Source: Flavobacterium circumlabens
GTDB lineage: Bacteria > Bacteroidota > Bacteroidia > Flavobacteriales > Flavobacteriaceae
Assembly: GCF_004345565.1 (NCBI RefSeq)
Contig: NZ_SLWA01000007.1
Coordinates: 62,001 to 126,000, forward strand
Reading direction: 5' to 3'
Length of the DNA stretch: 64,000 nucleotides
Each line of letters starts with the position of its first letter. The stretch's first letter is position 1. A program made the translations under genes and the position numbers. Positions 36,510 through 45,756 of the stretch are shown piece by piece. The notes beneath the pieces are model-generated. The model was not told where the DNA came from. It did not search any database and saw only the letters and a list, made by a program, of their open reading frames with translations.

Positions 36510-37730
36510 ATGAAAAATAACAGAAAAAAAGGATTTATATCGGTTGTATTAATTGGACTTATGGTTTTTACAAGCTGCAAAGTAACTTCTCAGGAGCCTG
36601 CAAGTAAGGATATCGTTATTTCTAAAGATTTAAAATGGTCTGATAAAATGGCTTTGACTTTGATGAAACGTCACCCGGAAGCCTATATGATTGACGATTC
36701 AAAAACACCAAAATGGGATTATGTTCACGCCCTGGTTTTACATTCCATTGAAGAATTATATAAAAAAAATCCGGACCCAAGATACAAAGCCTACATAAGA
36801 CGTTATGTTGACACATTGGTGCAAAATGATGGTAGTATTAAAACCTATGAATTCGATAAGTATAATATTGATTTAGTGGTACCTGGACGTCTTCTTTTTG
36901 ATATTTATGCTACGTCAAAAGAAGAAAAATACCTTATCGCATTACAATTGATTCGCAAACAGCTTGCAGAACAGCCCCGTACAAAAAGCGGTGGATTCTG
37001 GCACAAACAAATCTATCCGAACCAAATGTGGCTGGATGGGCTGTATATGGGAGAGCCCTTTTATGCACAATATACCGTTACATTTGAGAACGGAAAAAGC
37101 CTTGATGATATCGCTAAACAATTTGAACAGATTCAATTGCATGCAACCGATCCGAAAACAGGATTGTTATACCACGGCTGGGATGAAAGTAAAGCAATGC
37201 CATGGGCAAACAAAGAAACAGGAAATTCACCCAATTTCTGGTCAAGAGCCTTAGGATGGTACGCAATGGCTTTGGTTGATGTATTGGATTATTTCCCAAA
37301 AGAACATCCCAAACAAAAAGAACTTGTAAAATATTTAAATAACGTTTCAGCCAGTTTGGCCAAATATCAGGACAAATCAGGTTTATGGTATCAGGTAACC
37401 GACAAAGGCGGAAAAGAAGGAAATTATCTGGAAGCTTCGGGATCGTCTATGTTTGCTTATGCTTTTGCAAAAGGAGCCAACAAAGGGTATTTGCCTGCAA
37501 AATATAAAAAACTGGCCAACAAAGCCTTTGACGGATTAACCACACAACTGATTACAAAAGTTGATGCAGATGGCGGAATCACACTAACTCAGGCTTGTCA
37601 GGTAGCAGGTTTAGGCGGAAACCCTTATCGTGACGGCTCTTACGAATATTATGTAAACGAAAGAAAAAAAGACAACGATCCTAAAGCAACAGGGCCTTTT
37701 ATTCTGGCCGCATTAGAATTGAACAGATAA
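36510..37730 (+). CDS. GH105 unsaturated galacturonidase, copy 3
   Basis: A 406-residue GH105 paralogue 22 bases after copy 2, with QMWLDGLYMGEPF (catalytic aspartate), YHGWDESKAMPWANKE and WSRALGWYAMALVDVLDYFP. The N-terminus has MVFTSCK, again a possible lipobox. The C-terminal GLGGNPYRDGSYEYY is nearly identical to copy 2, which indicates a recent duplication of those two. It is followed by a palindromic repeat (37743-37771) and then the GH43-like gene. Confidence 0.92.
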   Translation: MKNNRKKGFISVVLIGLMVFTSCKVTSQEPASKDIVISKDLKWSDKMALTLMKRHPEAYMIDDSKTPKWDYVHALVLHSIEELYKKNPDPRYKAYIRRYVDTLVQNDGSIKTYEFDKYNIDLVVPGRLLFDIYATSKEEKYLIALQLIRKQLAEQPRTKSGGFWHKQIYPNQMWLDGLYMGEPFYAQYTVTFENGKSLDDIAKQFEQIQLHATDPKTGLLYHGWDESKAMPWANKETGNSPNFWSRALGWYAMALVDVLDYFPKEHPKQKELVKYLNNVSASLAKYQDKSGLWYQVTDKGGKEGNYLEASGSSMFAYAFAKGANKGYLPAKYKKLANKAFDGLTTQLITKVDADGGITLTQACQVAGLGGNPYRDGSYEYYVNERKKDNDPKATGPFILAALELNR

Positions 37731-37742
37731 TGTAAATCAACA

Positions 37743-37771
37743 ACCTGACAGCTTTTTAAAACCTGTCAGGT
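37743..37771. repeat. ACCTGACAG palindromic repeat within operon
   Basis: ACCTGACAG and CTGTCAGGT pair around an 11-base loop. It is a variant of the element at 6453-6484 but is not followed by a T-run, so it is unlikely to end transcription completely. Confidence 0.75.
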
Positions 37772-37798
37772 CTAATCAGAAAGTTAAATTTTCTTTAA

Positions 37799-39397
37799 AT
37801 GAAAAATATAAAAATCATCTTTTCTCTCCTTTCGATTTTTACCGCATAGCAATTTTTCGCTCAGGCATGGGTTGCTGACAATGGAGACGGAACGTATACC
37901 AATCCGATTATTCACGCCGATTATTCAGATCCGGATGCGGTTCGGGTGGGAGATGATTTTTATATGACCGCTTCGTCTTTCAATTGTATTCCGGGATTAC
38001 CGATTTTACATTCCAAAGATTTGGTAAACTGGAAAATTGTAAGCTACGCGCTTGCCAAACAGCCTCCATTTGAAACGTACAATACAGTACAGCATGGTAA
38101 CGGAGTCTGGGCACCGAGTATTACTTTTCATAACAATGAATTTTACATCTATTACCCAGATCCCGATTTTGGAATTTATATGATAAAGTCAAAAAAAGCC
38201 GAAGGCCCCTGGTCGGAACCGCTTTTGGTTAAAGCAGGCCTTGGACTTATCGATCCGAGTCCTTTATGGGATGACGATGGAAAGGTGTACATGGTTCATG
38301 CCTTTGCGGGAAGCCGCGCCCAGATTAAGAGTTTGTTGGTAATTTGTACCATGAATGCTGAAGGAACTGTTGCGAACAATGATGAAGTAATGATTATTGA
38401 CGGACACGAAAGTGAAGGCACAATTGAAGGGCCGAAGTTTTATAAACGAAATAATTACTATTACGTTTTTGCTCCGGCTGGAGGAGTTTCTACCGGCTGG
38501 CAAACCGTTTTAAGATCTAAAAATGTTTGGGGTCCTTATGAGAAGAAAAAAGTTTTAGAACAGGGAAAAACCAATATAAACGGCCCTCATCAGGGAGCGT
38601 GGGTACAAACCCAAACGGGTGAAGACTGGTTTATTCATTTTCAGGACAAAGGCGCTTACGGCAGGATTGTGCACCTTCAGCCCATGAAATGGGAAAACGA
38701 CTGGCCTGTAATGGGACAGGATTTTGATAAAAACGGTATCGGAGAACCGGTAACCACTTTCAAAAAACCGAATGTTGGAAAAAAATATCCCATAGAAGCC
38801 CCTGCAGCATCAGATGAGTTTAATTCATATAAAGTAGGACTGCAATGGCAATGGCAGGCGAATTCTCAGATTCATTGGGGATTTCCAACCAGTTCCGGAT
38901 ATTTTAACTTGTTTTGTATCAACAGTATTAAAGACGAAAAGAAAATCTCTGACGCCCCGAATCTGTTACTGCAAAAATTTCCCGCCGAAGAATTTACGGC
39001 TACGGCCAAACTAACTTTTAATGCAAGATTAGACGGAGAAACTACGGGACTTTTGATCATGGGTTTAGATTACAGTTATTTATGTCTGAAAAATAATAAT
39101 GGCAAATTATATTTAAATCAGAAAACGGGAACTTTTGACAAAACAATTTCACAAACAGAAACAAAACCTGTTTTAGTAGAAAACAACACCATATATTTGA
39201 GAGTTACAGTTAGAAAAGGAGGAATCTGCAGCTTTTTTTACAGCTTGGATGATGTAAAATATCAGCCCATTGGTGCTAATTTTACTGCAAAAGAAGGAAA
39301 ATGGATTGGCGCCAAATTAGGACTCTTTGCTTTAAGCCAGAAAGTGACCAATGATTCCGGAAATGTCGCCGTGGATTGGTTTAGAATAACGAAATAA
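37799..39397 (+). pseudogene. GH43-like glycosidase gene with in-frame TAG in the signal peptide
   Basis: From ATG 37799 the frame spells a signal peptide, MKNIKIIFSLLSIFTA, then TAG at 37847-37849 (codon 17), then QFFAQ and a complete enzyme to 39397. The mature part is GH43-like (subfamily 12 type): TNPIIHADYSDPD holds the base, IDPSPLWDDDG the modulator aspartate and EGTIEGPKFY the acid. From about residue 330 a concanavalin-like domain follows. The next possible starts (GTG 37946, ATG 37964) lose both the signal and the catalytic base. Apart from the one stop the frame is intact over 533 codons. It may be a recent nonsense mutation, a read error or suppression. Confidence 0.88.
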
Positions 39398-39403
39398 AAT
39401 AAG

Positions 39404-40390
39404 ATGATTCCATTTAAAAAAATAGTGCTGCTTGTTTTAGTCGTTACAGGTTTTGCAGCAATCGGCCAGAACAAGAATAAAACGGGTACGAATAAGGAGA
39501 CTATTGTGGCTCAGGATGGTTCGGGAGATTTTACAAAAATTCAGGATGCCATAAATGCGTCTCCGTCATTCCCGTATGAAAAAGTAACCATACGCATCAA
39601 AAACGGAACCTACACAGAAAAAGTCAGAATCCCGGAATGGAATACGCAGCTGGAACTGATTGGGGAAAGTAAAGAAAACACCATTATTACTTTTGATGAT
39701 AATTTTTCGAAAATAAATCTAGGGCGAAACAGCACTTTTCATACCTACACGGTTTTGGTTGAAGGAGATGATTTTTCTGCCTCCAATTTAACGATTAAGA
39801 ATACTTCAGGAGATAAGGGTCAGGCAATTGCATTGTCGGTGGTGGCCAATCGTGTACAAATTTCAAATTGTATCATAGTAGGAAATCAGGATACTTTATA
39901 CCTGTCAGGAAAAGAATCCAGACAATATTTTAAGGATTGTTATATCGAAGGAACAACCGATTTTATCTTTGGAAGCGCTACAGTTTTATTCGAAAACTGT
40001 GTAATTCACAGCATAAAAAGCTCCTACATCACAGCAGCTTCAACTCCGCAGGGAAGTGAATTTGGATTTGTTTTTAAAAATTGTAAACTGACCGCCGATC
40101 CTGCCGCAACAGCAGTTTATCTGGGAAGGCCCTGGAGGATTTATGCCAAAACCGTTTATATCAATTGTGACATGTGAAAACAGATACAACCCGAAGGCTG
40201 GGAGAACTGGTCTAAACCGGAAGCAGAAAAGAATGCTTTTTATGCCGAATACAATTGTAAAGGCGAAGGATATCAGCCTGCTAAAAGAGTGTCATGGTCA
40301 CACCAGCTTTCAAAAAAAGAAGCGGAAAAGTATACAACGGAAAATATTCTTAAGGACAGCGCACCCAACTGGTTTTTGAAACAAAAATAG
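39404..40390 (+). pseudogene. CE8 pectin methylesterase gene with in-frame TGA
   Basis: The frame opens at ATG 39404 with a signal peptide ending near AAIGQ. It carries the CE8 pectinesterase motifs GQAIAL, GNQDTLY (catalytic Asp), TTDFIFGSA (second Asp) and YLGRPW (Arg). At 40175-40177 the codon after NCDM is TGA, where the family normally has Gly (a GGA to TGA change). The same frame then continues through KQIQPEGWENWSKPE, a conserved CE8 block, to a natural TAG at 40388-40390. The full length is 329 codons. A truncated product would keep the catalytic residues but lose 70 C-terminal residues. It starts 7 bases after the GH43-like gene. Confidence 0.88.
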
Positions 40391-40411
40391 TTTTCACAAA
40401 AAACAAAAAAT

Positions 40412-41761
40412 ATGAATTTTAGAGTCCTTCTTTTTGTAGTCATTTCATGGAGTTCTTTTGCTCAGAAAACTGAATTTCCAACGGCAAAGGTAGATTCGAT
40501 TGTAAATAGGATTCAGTTGCCTGTTTTTCCTTCGTATCAGATCAATGTTCTGAAACTTGGGGCAAAAGGGGATTCTGTAACCAATAATAAATCCTTTTTC
40601 GACAAAGCAATGGCCTTATGCAAAAAGAACAAAGGCGGAACTATAATTGTACCTAAAGGCATTTATAAAATAAACGGTCCCATTCACTTTGTGAGCAATG
40701 TCAATCTTAAAATAGAAAAAGGCGCCAAAATTAAGTTTAGTGATGATCCAAAAGATTACTTACCAATGGTACTGACCAGTTGGGAAGGAACGATGCTTTA
40801 CAATTACAGCCCGTTAATTTATGCTTATGATTGTTCCAATATTGCCATAACCGGTGAAGGAACAATCGACGGTGAAGGTGGTAATATTTGGAAAAGCTTT
40901 AAAGCCAAAGAAAACGACGGCAAAATGCGTAGCCGTGAAATGAATCATAACAGTGTTCCCGTGAGTGACAGAAAGTTTGGAGAAGGTTATTTTTTACGTC
41001 CGCAAATGATTCAGTTTTTTAATTGTAAAAATATCATGGTTGAAAATATACGGATTGAAAATTCCCCATTCTGGTGTCTGCATGTATTAAAATCAGAAAG
41101 TATCACTGTTCGCGGAGTAAGTTATAAATCATTGAATTACAATAATGACGGAATTGATCCGGAATATGCGAAAGATGTTTTAATTGAAAATGTAACCTTC
41201 GATAATGGAGATGACAATGTGGCGATTAAAGCAGGCCGGGATCATGAAGGCAGAGCGAATTCGGGTACTCCAAGTGAAAATATCATAATTAGAAACTGTA
41301 ATTTCAAAGGACTCCACGGAGTGGTTTTGGGCAGTGAAATGTCCGCCGGAATTCAGAATGTTTATGTAGAAAATTGTAAAACCACCGGTTATCTGAAAAG
41401 AGGAATTTATATAAAGACCAATGCAGATCGTGGAGGTTTTATAAAAAACATCTTTGTGAATAACCTGCAATTGGATGAAGTTGAAGACTGCCTTTACATA
41501 ACAGCCAATTATCACGGTGAGGGTAGCGGTTTTCAATCGGACATATCAAATGTTTATTTTTCGAATATTTCCTGTAACAAAGCCACAGCATCGGGAATTG
41601 TGATCCAGGGATTTCCGGAGAAAAAAATCAGAAACATCTCTTTAAAAAACATTGAAATAAAATCGGCAAAAAATGCTTTGTCAAATGAAAATGCCGAGAA
41701 TGTGCTCATGACAGATGTTTTTATTGGTCAACGGGCGACTGTTCCCTCGGCAGCTAAATAG
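40412..41761 (+). CDS. GH28 polygalacturonase, second copy
   Basis: A 449-residue GH28 enzyme with a signal peptide ending at SSFAQ (residue 17) and no lipobox, unlike the GH28 at 25729. The beta-helix motifs are NNDGIDPEY near residue 249, GDDNVAIKAGRD near 271, LHGVVLGSE near 306 and YIKTNADRGG near 341, with the RIK arginine replaced by Tyr (RGIYIK). It is predicted to trim galacturonate or rhamnogalacturonan fragments. It follows the CE8 gene by 21 bases and closes the tightly packed part of the operon. Confidence 0.93.
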   Translation: MNFRVLLFVVISWSSFAQKTEFPTAKVDSIVNRIQLPVFPSYQINVLKLGAKGDSVTNNKSFFDKAMALCKKNKGGTIIVPKGIYKINGPIHFVSNVNLKIEKGAKIKFSDDPKDYLPMVLTSWEGTMLYNYSPLIYAYDCSNIAITGEGTIDGEGGNIWKSFKAKENDGKMRSREMNHNSVPVSDRKFGEGYFLRPQMIQFFNCKNIMVENIRIENSPFWCLHVLKSESITVRGVSYKSLNYNNDGIDPEYAKDVLIENVTFDNGDDNVAIKAGRDHEGRANSGTPSENIIIRNCNFKGLHGVVLGSEMSAGIQNVYVENCKTTGYLKRGIYIKTNADRGGFIKNIFVNNLQLDEVEDCLYITANYHGEGSGFQSDISNVYFSNISCNKATASGIVIQGFPEKKIRNISLKNIEIKSAKNALSNENAENVLMTDVFIGQRATVPSAAK

Positions 41762-41825
41762 GTTTTTCTTTGGAGGTTCTAAGTGTCTAAGGTTATGAGG
41801 TTTTGATATTCTGAGATTTTTTAGG

Positions 41826-41911
41826 TTCAAAGGAGCAAAGATTCAAAGGAGCAAAGATTCAAAGGAGCAAAGATTCAAAGGAGCAAAGGTTCAGAGGAAC
41901 AAAGGAACAAA
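41826..41911. repeat. 16-bp tandem repeat
   Basis: Four near-exact copies of TTCAAAGGAGCAAAGA followed by a diverged fifth lie between the second GH28 gene and the CE12 gene. There are no spacers between units. Confidence 0.88.
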
Positions 41912-41945
41912 GTTCTGCGAACCTTACGGTTAGCATTAACTTTCA

Positions 41946-41988
41946 AATCTAATAATCAAAAATCTAATAATCAAAAATCTAATAATCC
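41946..41988. repeat. 15-bp tandem repeat
   Basis: Nearly three copies of AATCTAATAATCAAA end six bases before the CE12 start codon, so the repeat forms that gene's leader. Confidence 0.85.
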
Positions 41989-41993
41989 AAAAA

Positions 41994-42737
41994 ATGAAAT
42001 ACTTCCTTTCCATTTTGTTTTTAATTTCCATCAGCTGTTGGGCACAGAAAACAACCCTGTATTGCATTGGTGATTCGACTATGGCTACTAAAAAAGATCC
42101 CGATAAAAATCCGGAGCACGGATGGGCGCAGGTTTTACAGCCTTTTTTCACGGAAAATATTATCGTAGAAAATAAGGCAGTAAACGGACGCAGTACCAAA
42201 AGTTTTATCAATGAAAAACGCTGGGATTCCATCTGTACAAAACTCAAAAAGGGGGATTATGTTTTTATCGAATTTGGCCATAATGACGAAAAAATAACAG
42301 ATTCTGCCCGATACACCAATCCGCATACAAGTTATCGATACAACTTAATCCGGTTCGTAAAGGAAAGCAGGGAAAAAGGAGCAATTCCAATTTTACTGAC
42401 CTCCATCGCCAGACGAAATTTCAACGAACAAGGAGTATTGGTGCCAACTCATGGCGATTATCCTTTAGAAACAAGATTAGTGGCGCAGGAATATAAGGTT
42501 CCTTTTATTGATTTAGAATATTATACAGAATTACTGGAGCAATCCTATGGACCGGACAAATCGAAGTTGCTTCATTTGCATTTTAAAGCCGGAGAAGTTC
42601 CCTATTATAAAGAAGATAAAAATGATGATACGCATCTTTCTTTAAAAGGAGCTACGGAAATTGCCAAAATTGTAATTGCTCAAATCAAACTTCTGGAAGA
42701 TACTTCTCTTGATAAACTTAAAAAAGAAATTAAATAA
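41994..42737 (+). CDS. CE12 rhamnogalacturonan acetylesterase
   Basis: A 247-residue SGNH hydrolase of the rhamnogalacturonan acetylesterase type. A signal peptide ends near SCWAQ (residue 17). Block I is CIGDSTMA with the nucleophile serine near residue 26, block III is FGHNDEK near residue 92, and the catalytic DxxH is DDTHLSLKG near residue 218. It removes acetyl groups from rhamnogalacturonan I or acetylated pectin in the periplasm. It is the last gene of the pectin locus, separated by 232 bases of tandem repeats from the GH28 gene, and converges on the AraC pair. Confidence 0.92.
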   Translation: MKYFLSILFLISISCWAQKTTLYCIGDSTMATKKDPDKNPEHGWAQVLQPFFTENIIVENKAVNGRSTKSFINEKRWDSICTKLKKGDYVFIEFGHNDEKITDSARYTNPHTSYRYNLIRFVKESREKGAIPILLTSIARRNFNEQGVLVPTHGDYPLETRLVAQEYKVPFIDLEYYTELLEQSYGPDKSKLLHLHFKAGEVPYYKEDKNDDTHLSLKGATEIAKIVIAQIKLLEDTSLDKLKKEIK

Positions 42738-42801
42738 CGATTTGTATTGCTTTATAATTGTTGTAAAATCTGGATACTAAATTAACTTTTCTATTTTTAA
42801 A

Positions 42802-43824
42802 TTATACTTTCAGAAGGACAGGAGACCCTTTTTTGAAAGGTCTTTTTACAAAATCCTGTGATGGTTTTCTTTGAAAAACCGCATAGTATTTGGAATGGAA
42901 ATGATTCATTTTGGCATAACTTAATTCATATACAATTTCGATTAGTGTATGGTAATTGCCACTCTGAAGCAGCTTTTTGGCTAAAAGCATTTTTTCATTC
43001 AGAAAAACTTTTTTCGGGGTATCATTAAAGTGCTTCTTAAACAATATTTTATATTTGGTAGAAGACATACCAGCCATTTCCGATAAGAAATTTATCGTTG
43101 GGAAGGGACTGCACAGGTCTTTTAAAAAATAATCCTGTGTTTTGATAACGGCCTCAAGTTCTGTTTGTGTAATTTCATTTTTTTTGACGGATAAATTTTC
43201 ATATCGATTCAGAAAATTGCCCAATAGTTTTAATGAAATTCCTTTTAAATAAGAATCAAATGAAACATCAAAAACAGATTTATCCATAAGGGATCTGATG
43301 AGTAAAATACTGTTGCTGTCGATATGGTCATAATAATAAAGCGATTTTCCCTGATATTTGTTTTTTTCGTTATGATATTCTTCGATAGAGTTTGTTTCTA
43401 AAAGTTCATTCAGTAATTTTTTATCAACAAGAAGTCGTAATGCCAGTGTTCGCTCGTGAAATGAAGGCTTAAAAGAACTTTCCGTCTGATTGTCTATAAT
43501 GGCAAGACCTGGATTTTCGCGGGAACCAATTTTGTAGTCTACCGTATCAATTTTTATAAAATTCACGGAATCACTTAAATCGAAATGAAAAATATAGGAT
43601 TCAGTTTCAGATTTCAACCGATTTATTTCAACCGGCTCCGCCAAAACAAAATCGACAAACAATGCAGAAATTCCCTCAGCTATGGGTGTGAAATAGGAGT
43701 GGCCTTTACCAAGAGTTTCCGGTATAACAATTATTTTATCATCAATAAGCTCCCCTTTTATTTCCTGAACTAATTGTTCTTGCCAATCCGGTGTCAGACT
43801 ATAGAAATGATTGATCTTTTTCAT
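42802..43824 (-). CDS. AraC-type regulator with unusual N-terminal domain, copy 1
   Basis: A 340-residue protein with a C-terminal AraC helix-turn-helix (about residues 230-325): FLSEMAGMSSTKYKILFKKHF in the first half and LIEIVYELSYAKMNHFHSKYY in the second. The N-terminal 220 residues do not look like a standard AraC arabinose-binding cupin; they begin with a short segment LTPDWQEQLVQEIKGELIDDKIIVIPE shared in pattern with the next gene. It is a tandem paralogue of 43842. It is next to the pectin locus, but regulation of it is only inferred. Confidence 0.88.
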   Translation of the reverse strand: MKKINHFYSLTPDWQEQLVQEIKGELIDDKIIVIPETLGKGHSYFTPIAEGISALFVDFVLAEPVEINRLKSETESYIFHFDLSDSVNFIKIDTVDYKIGSRENPGLAIIDNQTESSFKPSFHERTLALRLLVDKKLLNELLETNSIEEYHNEKNKYQGKSLYYYDHIDSNSILLIRSLMDKSVFDVSFDSYLKGISLKLLGNFLNRYENLSVKKNEITQTELEAVIKTQDYFLKDLCSPFPTINFLSEMAGMSSTKYKILFKKHFNDTPKKVFLNEKMLLAKKLLQSGNYHTLIEIVYELSYAKMNHFHSKYYAVFQRKPSQDFVKRPFKKGSPVLLKV

Positions 43825-43841
43825 AAGTGTAGTGTTTAGAA

Positions 43842-44822
43842 TTATAATTGTTTGATAAAATTTTTTGGCGAGATCCCAAAATGTTCCTTAAAGTTTAAAG
43901 TAAAATGAGAATTATTACTATAATGAAGCCGGTTTGCAATCTGGGATATTGTGAGTTGTTTGTCTTCAAGAAGTTCTTTTGCAAGGGCCAGTTTATTGTC
44001 CATAAAAAAAGAATTAGGTGTTAAGCCCGTTATTTTTTTAAACAAATTTTTAAACTTTGATTCAGACATTTCAATCTTTTTTGCCATTAATGAAATGCTT
44101 GGAAAAGGGCCTTCAATATTTTCAATCAGAAACATTTGCATGGCTATTATATTTTTGATATCCGTTTCTCTAATGGTTTGAATGATCGTCCTGTTACGCG
44201 CTATTTTCTTTAAATAATTAGACATCAGCATATGTACTGTAGCCTTGAGATTTAAATCGAAAACCGGGCCGCCCACTTTTAATTTGCGCAGATCATTGAG
44301 TATATGAAAGCTCTCATTACTGATTCTGTCAAATTTGATGATCGTATTTTTTTTTGGATCAGTTATTTGCTGCAGATCGGAGAAAAGAACAGTATCATCC
44401 TTAATAAAAGCGGCAAGCTTATTTTTTTGTATGAATATGCAAAGTGCATAAGTATGGCTCCCTGATTTTACCTGGTAATTGGTTTTTAAGCTGCCGTCAA
44501 TCACCGCTAAATTATATTTCCATCGCCCTAAATCACAAATGGCAGTATTGGTCACCAGACGGGCTTCACCATCAGTAAGGTCATAGTAGAATCCAATAAA
44601 ATCATCTTTTGTATTTTTTTGAATAAAATGAAGGTTTTTATAATATTTTACATTGATATAATAGGCGACAATCCCTTCTTCACATTCCAGAAAATACCTC
44701 GTTCCGGATTGTACCTCTTCGGGAACAACTATAAAATTTCCATCTATTTTTCCTTTGAGCTGTTTTGCAAGAGGTTCTGTCCAGCTTAGGTCAGCACAAT
44801 AGGAATGTTCAATTATTTTCAT
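43842..44822 (-). CDS. AraC-type regulator with unusual N-terminal domain, copy 2
   Basis: A 326-residue paralogue of the gene that follows 17 bases later. Shared pattern: LSWTEPLAKQLKGKIDGNFIVVPEE at the start and LMAKKIEMSESKFKNLFKKITG plus ISQIANRLHYSNNSHFTLNFKEHFGISPKNF at the C-terminal AraC domain. The N-terminal region is of the same unrecognised type as in copy 1. The two are probably cotranscribed; the upstream region 44823-45213 must contain their promoter. Confidence 0.88.
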   Translation of the reverse strand: MKIIEHSYCADLSWTEPLAKQLKGKIDGNFIVVPEEVQSGTRYFLECEEGIVAYYINVKYYKNLHFIQKNTKDDFIGFYYDLTDGEARLVTNTAICDLGRWKYNLAVIDGSLKTNYQVKSGSHTYALCIFIQKNKLAAFIKDDTVLFSDLQQITDPKKNTIIKFDRISNESFHILNDLRKLKVGGPVFDLNLKATVHMLMSNYLKKIARNRTIIQTIRETDIKNIIAMQMFLIENIEGPFPSISLMAKKIEMSESKFKNLFKKITGLTPNSFFMDNKLALAKELLEDKQLTISQIANRLHYSNNSHFTLNFKEHFGISPKNFIKQL

Positions 44823-45213
44823 GTGGCATTTATTATATTACAAAAGTTTTACTGCTTTAATTTTACTGGTTAGGAAGGATTTAATACGCTCCTGTTTGTT
44901 CCGTTCTGTAAATTATATCTTGTAAGAATTTGAATTAAATTTGCTTTTTCGGAGGTAATTTACTTTAAAAAAGCTTGGCTTTTTTAACCGTTTTATAACT
45001 GTAGGGATTCAATTGATAACTGTATTTTTTCATCGATTTTGAAGTCGGAAAATGCATGAAAAAGTAACTTTATGTTCTAAAATGGATGAAAACTTTATTC
45101 TGACATTTTTATGTCTTAAGTGGGCTATCCTGTAAGTACTATTCCACTTAATTTTGCTTTTTTCATTAGAGGACTAATAAAATGAATGAACTAAATTAAT
45201 TAATACGATAAGG
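44823..45213. other. 391-base intergenic region
   Basis: Divergent region between the AraC pair and the YcxB-like gene. I see a short hairpin AAAAAAGC-TTG-GCTTTTTT at 44967-44985 and a possible rightward -7 box TAATTTTG at 45149-45156 without a convincing -33. No coding frame was recognised. Confidence 0.5.
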
Positions 45214-45756
45214 ATGAATACTTCGAAATTTTCTGCAGAGTTTGAGTTGAATATTAATGAAATACAAAAACTAAATAAGATGTATTTTAAACGTTTGTAC
45301 AAAGGACGGGTTAGGGTCTTTTTTATACTTATTTTAGTCGCTTTCCTCTTTTTTGACTTTTTAAATTTAGAAAGCCAGGAAGATTTTATGAAATGGCAGT
45401 TACAGAGTTTAATTTTGATTGTCTCGTTTTTTATGTTTCATTATTCATTTGTAAATGCAACATGCAAGTTCTTTTTTAAGTTCATGAGAAAACTTGTCGG
45501 GTACAGCAGTCTTACCGGGAGATATAAACTCAACTTCACCAGTTCTTATATTTATGTAAATTCTCCATTAGGTGCTTTTGCTCACACCTGGAGTCAGATT
45601 GATAAAGCAGTTCTCACTAAGGATTTTTTCTTTTTATATGTTAAGGATAAAGATCAGCACATTATTTCTATTTCAAATAAATCCGGCTGTCACAGGAATA
45701 TGACGGACCTGATCACATTTGTAGAACGTCATGTCATGCACATTACTAAAATGTAA
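45214..45756 (+). CDS. YcxB-like membrane protein
   Basis: A 180-residue protein with two adjacent membrane segments (about residues 33-50 and 63-85) and a C-terminal soluble part. The part reading YKLNFTSSYIYVNSPLGAFAHTWSQIDKAVLTKDFFFLYV matches the YcxB-like domain pattern, in which a strand-rich PH-like fold follows two transmembrane helices. The function of this family is unknown. It stands alone, preceded by AAGG directly before the ATG at 45214, with no operon partner. Confidence 0.65.
   Translation: MNTSKFSAEFELNINEIQKLNKMYFKRLYKGRVRVFFILILVAFLFFDFLNLESQEDFMKWQLQSLILIVSFFMFHYSFVNATCKFFFKFMRKLVGYSSLTGRYKLNFTSSYIYVNSPLGAFAHTWSQIDKAVLTKDFFFLYVKDKDQHIISISNKSGCHRNMTDLITFVERHVMHITKM

Noticed and set aside
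41826..41911. Possible CRISPR array
   Set aside because: The 16-bp units are directly adjacent with no unique spacers and there are no cas genes.
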